This document shows positions 33,820 to 36,921 of a stretch of DNA of 36,921 bases, piece by piece; positions within the stretch are counted from its first letter, which is position 1; each line of letters starts with the position of its first letter. The notes beneath the pieces are model-generated. The model had not been told where the DNA came from. It did no database searches and saw nothing but the letters and a program-made list of their open reading frames with translations. The DNA is from Prevotella sp. Lineage in GTDB: Bacteria; Bacteroidota; Bacteroidia; Bacteroidales; Bacteroidaceae. The position numbers and the translations under genes are program-made. The stretch covers positions 1 to 36,921 of the forward strand of contig JALFNY010000087.1 in assembly GCA_022774105.1 (NCBI GenBank), read 5' to 3'.

Positions 33820-33851
33820 CAAAGGTATAATATATAATCGGACTTTGCAAG
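33820..33851 (-). promoter_or_regulatory. Promoter of the sigma factor gene
   Basis: The minus strand reads TACCTTTGC at 33827-33819, a perfect TAnnTTTG, with CTTG (33851-33848) 20 bp upstream, one base off TTTG. It lies 77 bp before the start codon. Confidence 0.6.
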
Positions 33852-33865
33852 TAAATTAACTTTTT

Positions 33866-35755
33866 TTATTCATTCTTGTATATGACTTCATCCACATCCG
33901 GTATGTCGAGTATGCTCTGCACAATGGTTTGTAGTTCCTTGTAACTGTGCACCATGAAGTTTATTGTGCAGGTTACTATCTCATCTTCTGTCACTGTATG
34001 CAGTTCGTCTATGCTCAGTTGCAGTTTGTTGGAAATGCTGTCTATGATATCACTGAGCAGGTGTTGTCTGTCAACAGCCTTTGCTGTCAGGCTTGCAGAG
34101 TACAGCACTGCGGGGTCTTCTTTATATTCCACTGGCACAATGCTGTCGCCATACTGTGATGCGAGGCTTATGGCGTCAGCGCAATCACGTCTGTGTACCA
34201 TTATGGTTTCGTCCTCTTTGCGGAAGCCTATCACCTCCTCTCCCGGTATAGGATTGCATAATGGGCATCTATGATACTGTGGCTTGGGTCTCTTGTCAAG
34301 GTAGATATGTATGTTTCTCAGTGCTCGGTAGGATTTTGCCTTGCTCACCCAGTCCTCTTGTGGCCACACATTCGGGTCTGTACCTATTTCTACACAGTCG
34401 CCGCGTTTTAGCAGAGTCTTCACTGAAGCGAGGTGTCCGTTGATTTTAGCATACTTTGCGTGCATCCCTACCTCTGTGTGAACGCCAAACGCAAAGTCTA
34501 TGGCGGTAGAGTTCTTTGGCAGTTTCATCGAGCGACCTTCTGGTGTATAGACCTGTATGTCGTCGTTATAGAATGACGCTCTGACTGACTCTATGAAGAA
34601 ACCTCCCCCTTCTCCCGTGTTTCCTGCCACGTCTCTTAACACGCCTCGGAAGGTTTCCAGCCATTCATATATAACCTTGTCGCGTCTGCCATTCTCCAAC
34701 ATATATCCCAGATGCGACTTCTTTGTCATGCGTTCTGACTGTATGTGTATCTCCTCCCACACGCCATAGTCTGACAACAGTTGCGTGTGGAAACTCTGAT
34801 AACCGTTTTGTTTCGGCTGATCAACATAGTTAACGATGGAGTTGGGGCGTTCCTTGAAGTTATCGGTGAGTAGTGAATATATGTTGAGACACATGTTCTT
34901 CTCTGACACGTACACGTCTTCTGGGAACACAATGCGTGTGAAGTGCCTACATTCCAAGTGTTCGAAGTCAACCTTTAAGGTGTTTATCTTGCGCCATATA
35001 TTGTAAGGTTGTTTGTAGGCGAGTTCTCTTCTGTATCTTATTCCGTGCGAAGTGAGTATCTCGTCTATCTTGTCTTCAAAGGTTTTCAGTCTCACCCTAT
35101 CTTTTTCTTTGTCCGCTTCTATCAGTTGGAGAATCTTGTTATAAATCTGCGGACAGCGGTATCTGAACGAAAGGTTCTCCAATTCTATTTTAATGGTGTA
35201 TAGACCGAGTCTGTTTGCCAGTGGTGCATAGAAGTAATCAGTCTCTCCCGCTATCTTCATTTGCTTGTCGGGACGCATAGAATCCAGCGTCCTCATATTG
35301 TGCAGGCGGTCTGCCAGTTTTATAAGTATTGCCCTTATGTCATAATGCACGGAATCAAGCATCTGCTTGAAGTTGTCCAGTTGCTTTGACATTGAGTACC
35401 TTGTCTTGTTCTGCTTTGTCACAACCTTCACCAGAAAGGCTACATCGTTACCGAACTGTTCGCGTATCTTTTCGTTCGTACACGGTGTGTCCTCTACCAC
35501 ATCATGCAGGAAGGCGGCGCACACTGGCTCTGCACCCAGTTGTAATTCCTTTGCTATGATAAGTGCTACGGCTATTGGGTGTACTATGTATGGTTCCCCC
35601 GTCTTACGCCTTTGTTCCCTATGCGCCTCGTATGCAAAGTTAAAGGCCTTGTGCATTAACTGCATCTCTGCCAACGAGGAACGGCTTTCCATTGCCGAGA
35701 ATACCTCTCCCGCCCTACGGCGTATCTCTTCTTCGGTTATCTCCTGGTTACACAT
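33866..35755 (-). CDS. RelA/SpoT homologue: intact ppGpp hydrolase domain, degenerate synthetase domain
   Basis: A 629-residue protein, shorter than full RSH enzymes (about 730). The HD hydrolase (40-155) has all expected motifs: RKTGEPYIVHP, FLHDVVEDT (His84, Asp85, Glu88, Asp89) and KLADRLHNMRTL. The synthetase region (~240-350) is eroded. Where family members have DLxAIRV, this reads CRHFTRIV, with the metal-binding Asp replaced by Cys269. EVQIRT is EIHIQS, and the following AExGIAAHW is not recognisable, although NGYQSFHT is kept. TGS (~398-460), a Cys-containing segment (497-525) and an ACT domain (~550-625) follow. I infer a hydrolase-dominant SpoT-like enzyme that removes (p)ppGpp. No second RSH is in the window. 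Confidence 0.88.
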   Translation of the reverse strand: MCNQEITEEEIRRRAGEVFSAMESRSSLAEMQLMHKAFNFAYEAHREQRRKTGEPYIVHPIAVALIIAKELQLGAEPVCAAFLHDVVEDTPCTNEKIREQFGNDVAFLVKVVTKQNKTRYSMSKQLDNFKQMLDSVHYDIRAILIKLADRLHNMRTLDSMRPDKQMKIAGETDYFYAPLANRLGLYTIKIELENLSFRYRCPQIYNKILQLIEADKEKDRVRLKTFEDKIDEILTSHGIRYRRELAYKQPYNIWRKINTLKVDFEHLECRHFTRIVFPEDVYVSEKNMCLNIYSLLTDNFKERPNSIVNYVDQPKQNGYQSFHTQLLSDYGVWEEIHIQSERMTKKSHLGYMLENGRRDKVIYEWLETFRGVLRDVAGNTGEGGGFFIESVRASFYNDDIQVYTPEGRSMKLPKNSTAIDFAFGVHTEVGMHAKYAKINGHLASVKTLLKRGDCVEIGTDPNVWPQEDWVSKAKSYRALRNIHIYLDKRPKPQYHRCPLCNPIPGEEVIGFRKEDETIMVHRRDCADAISLASQYGDSIVPVEYKEDPAVLYSASLTAKAVDRQHLLSDIIDSISNKLQLSIDELHTVTEDEIVTCTINFMVHSYKELQTIVQSILDIPDVDEVIYKNE

Positions 35756-35785
35756 AGCACTTAGTTTTAATGGTCATTATGTTTG

Positions 35786-35816
35786 CAAAAATAGTTAAAA
35801 AATCTTGTATCGCAAA
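35786..35816 (-). promoter_or_regulatory. Promoter of the RelA/SpoT homologue
   Basis: On the minus strand TATTTTTG (35793-35786) fits TAnnTTTG, and TTTG (35816-35813) lies 19 bp upstream, a full consensus. The start codon at 35755 follows 30 bp later. Confidence 0.7.
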
Positions 35817-35864
35817 ATTTTGTAATGACTTTTTCATTATTTTTTTTCAAAATCCTTATATATA

Positions 35865-36443
35865 TCAACTAATGACCTCATCCACAGCCATGTCCCAGTT
35901 CTCTGCGGGGACGCTGTCAAGGTACTGAAACGGGTAGCACAACCCTATGGTATGCATCTTCGGCAACCTTGCAAGCAGCCGGTCATAATAGCCTTTTCCT
36001 CTGCCCAGGCGGTGTCCTTCTGCGTCAAAGGCCACACCGGGGATTATGGCTACCACAGCCGCCTCCCCCTCAGTACCGTCCGCTTCATGCGGCATCAATG
36101 CCGCCAATGCCTCTGCGCTGACCTCCTCTCCCTGCGGTTCAAGTATGCCATACGCTCCCCGCACCATGTCTTCAACAGCGGTGAAGCGGCGGAGTGACAA
36201 CTCTGTTCCGCCCTCAACACGCGGCAACAAGACCGTCTTACCTGAGGCTGCAAGGCTCTCCACCAGCGTGTGGGTATCAACCTCGTCGGGCAATGACCAG
36301 TACAACAACACGGTGCCTGCCTCCTTCACCCTCGGATGCTCCACTATCCTACGAAACAGTCTGCTGTCATACAGCGACAGTTCCGTGGCCGTATGCCGTT
36401 GTTTCTCCTCTTTTATATATTGTCTGAGCGATTTCTTGTCCAT
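35865..36443 (-). CDS. 5-formyltetrahydrofolate cyclo-ligase
   Basis: The enzyme converts 5-formyl-THF to 5,10-methenyl-THF with ATP, recycling a folate storage form. The frame opens at 36485, but Met at 36443 gives MDKKSLRQYIKEEKQ, the normal family N-terminus, and 192 residues. Motifs are the basic N-terminal helix, YWSLPDEVDTHTL, and the ATP-binding signature PGVAFDAEGHRLGRGKGYYD. It is on the minus strand, 109 bp upstream of the RelA/SpoT gene. In other Bacteroidales I recall it near the S41 protease and dCMP deaminase, which here lie 10 kb away. Confidence 0.92.
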   Translation of the reverse strand: MDKKSLRQYIKEEKQRHTATELSLYDSRLFRRIVEHPRVKEAGTVLLYWSLPDEVDTHTLVESLAASGKTVLLPRVEGGTELSLRRFTAVEDMVRGAYGILEPQGEEVSAEALAALMPHEADGTEGEAAVVAIIPGVAFDAEGHRLGRGKGYYDRLLARLPKMHTIGLCYPFQYLDSVPAENWDMAVDEVIS

Positions 36444-36553
36444 AACATTGCTTCTCTTTTCATGCACTATCATGTCGTCTGTCACGTTGACTGACGCACT
36501 AATAACTGCATAATCACATATCGTCCATTTTACCGCCGATAACTATCTTTACC

Positions 36554-36667
36554 TTATAACATTGTTTTTCCCATGCCTTTACACTCCTCCATGCACCTTC
36601 TTGCGTCACGATTCTTCTCAACATTGCACGCTATGCCTTCAATTAAGCATATCACATTCTGGCACAT
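36554..36667 (-). CDS. Possible 37-residue cysteine-rich small ORF upstream of the cyclo-ligase
   Basis: In the 346-bp gap 36444-36789, a minus-strand ORF runs from ATG at 36667 to TAA at 36554-36556 and encodes 37 residues with five Cys (positions 2, 7, 14, 25 and 29; segments MCQNVICLIEGIACN and RRCMEECKG). A perfect TAnnTTTG (TAACTTTG, 36724-36717) lies 50 bp upstream on the same strand. It could be a small protein or a leader ORF. No homologue is recognised, and chance cannot be excluded. Confidence 0.3.
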   Translation of the reverse strand: MCQNVICLIEGIACNVEKNRDARRCMEECKGMGKTML

Positions 36668-36716
36668 AGATAAATGAAAGATACAGGTATCTAATGGCTT
36701 ATTGGGGACAATTGTA

Positions 36717-36724
36717 CAAAGTTA
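36717..36724 (-). promoter_or_regulatory. Candidate promoter -7 element upstream of the cyclo-ligase
   Basis: The minus strand reads TAACTTTG, a perfect TAnnTTTG, but no -33 TTTG is visible. The transcript would have a leader of about 270 nt before the cyclo-ligase start at 36443. Confidence 0.4.
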
Positions 36725-36789
36725 CAAAATTTTTGTGATATTTTTTGCATACGCACCACTTTTTTTTCATATTTCAATCAATAAAGGTG

Positions 36790-36921
36790 ATGGAGTCAAC
36801 CATTTCCACATTGAAATCCACCAAGCGCTGGTCTCTCTTTAAGTTCATACTGCTTGCCATCATTGTTTTCTTTGCCTATAGCATTTATTCCAGCAATCCG
36901 AGCGACTGGAACACCATCTTC
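36790..36921 (+). CDS. N-terminal fragment of a membrane-anchored protein, cut by the window edge
   Basis: An ORF opens with ATG at 36790 (MESTISTLKSTKRWSLFKF) and continues to the last base without a stop. After a basic N-terminus there is one hydrophobic segment (FILLAIIVFFAYSIY) followed by SSNPSDWNTIF, as in a type II anchored or inner-membrane protein. Only 44 codons are visible, too few to assign a family. An imperfect promoter-like TATTTTTTG lies about 43 bp upstream. Confidence 0.65.
   Translation, partial: MESTISTLKSTKRWSLFKFILLAIIVFFAYSIYSSNPSDWNTIF

Overview
The window is chromosomal DNA of a Bacteroidales bacterium, most likely Prevotella or a close relative. Four things point there: promoters of the Bacteroidetes type (TAnnTTTG at -7, several with TTTG about 20 bp upstream) and no clear Shine-Dalgarno sequences; a type IX secretion-like C-terminal domain on a large polysaccharide lyase; Bacteroidetes-only families (DUF4827, DUF4199, DUF6452, DUF6048); and a KdsA-like DAHP synthase fused to chorismate mutase. 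The assignment to a genus is inference.

Layout. 1-508: repeats only (about 73-bp palindrome-bearing units, then a 19-bp minisatellite around a terminator). 509-6705 (minus): a pectin locus with a very large secreted PL11-type rhamnogalacturonan lyase and a CE12-type acetylesterase, separated by a 22-bp tandem array. 6957-11755 (plus): sppA-lpxK-purine nucleoside phosphorylase-thiL. 11956-13921: a nucleotidyltransferase and a DHH phosphoesterase. 14033-16217: a DUF4827 lipoprotein and a phosphoglucosamine mutase. 16537-16814 (minus): SRP RNA directly abutting tRNA-Thr(UGU), with promoter and terminator. 16934-23466 (plus): DUF4199, a GT2 glycosyltransferase, DUF6452, DUF6048, ApbE, a Crp/Fnr regulator and an M3 peptidase. 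23645-25750: a frameshifted dCMP deaminase overlapping an S41 protease.

26010-30307 is the most striking region: an aromatic amino acid operon (prephenate dehydratase, aminotransferase, DAHP synthase-chorismate mutase, prephenate dehydrogenase). A near-perfect promoter precedes it, then an unannotated 25-residue leader peptide with five Phe and four Tyr, then a terminator hairpin. This is the layout of ribosome-mediated transcription attenuation. The four enzymes cover entry to the shikimate route and the branch from chorismate to Phe and Tyr, and the leader codons match exactly those products.

30535-31899 is infC-rpmI-rplT with several hairpins, and 32277 is rpe. The right flank is on the minus strand: a sigma factor, a RelA/SpoT homologue with an intact hydrolase but an eroded synthetase domain, and 5-formyltetrahydrofolate cyclo-ligase. 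A membrane-anchored plus-strand gene is cut by the right edge.
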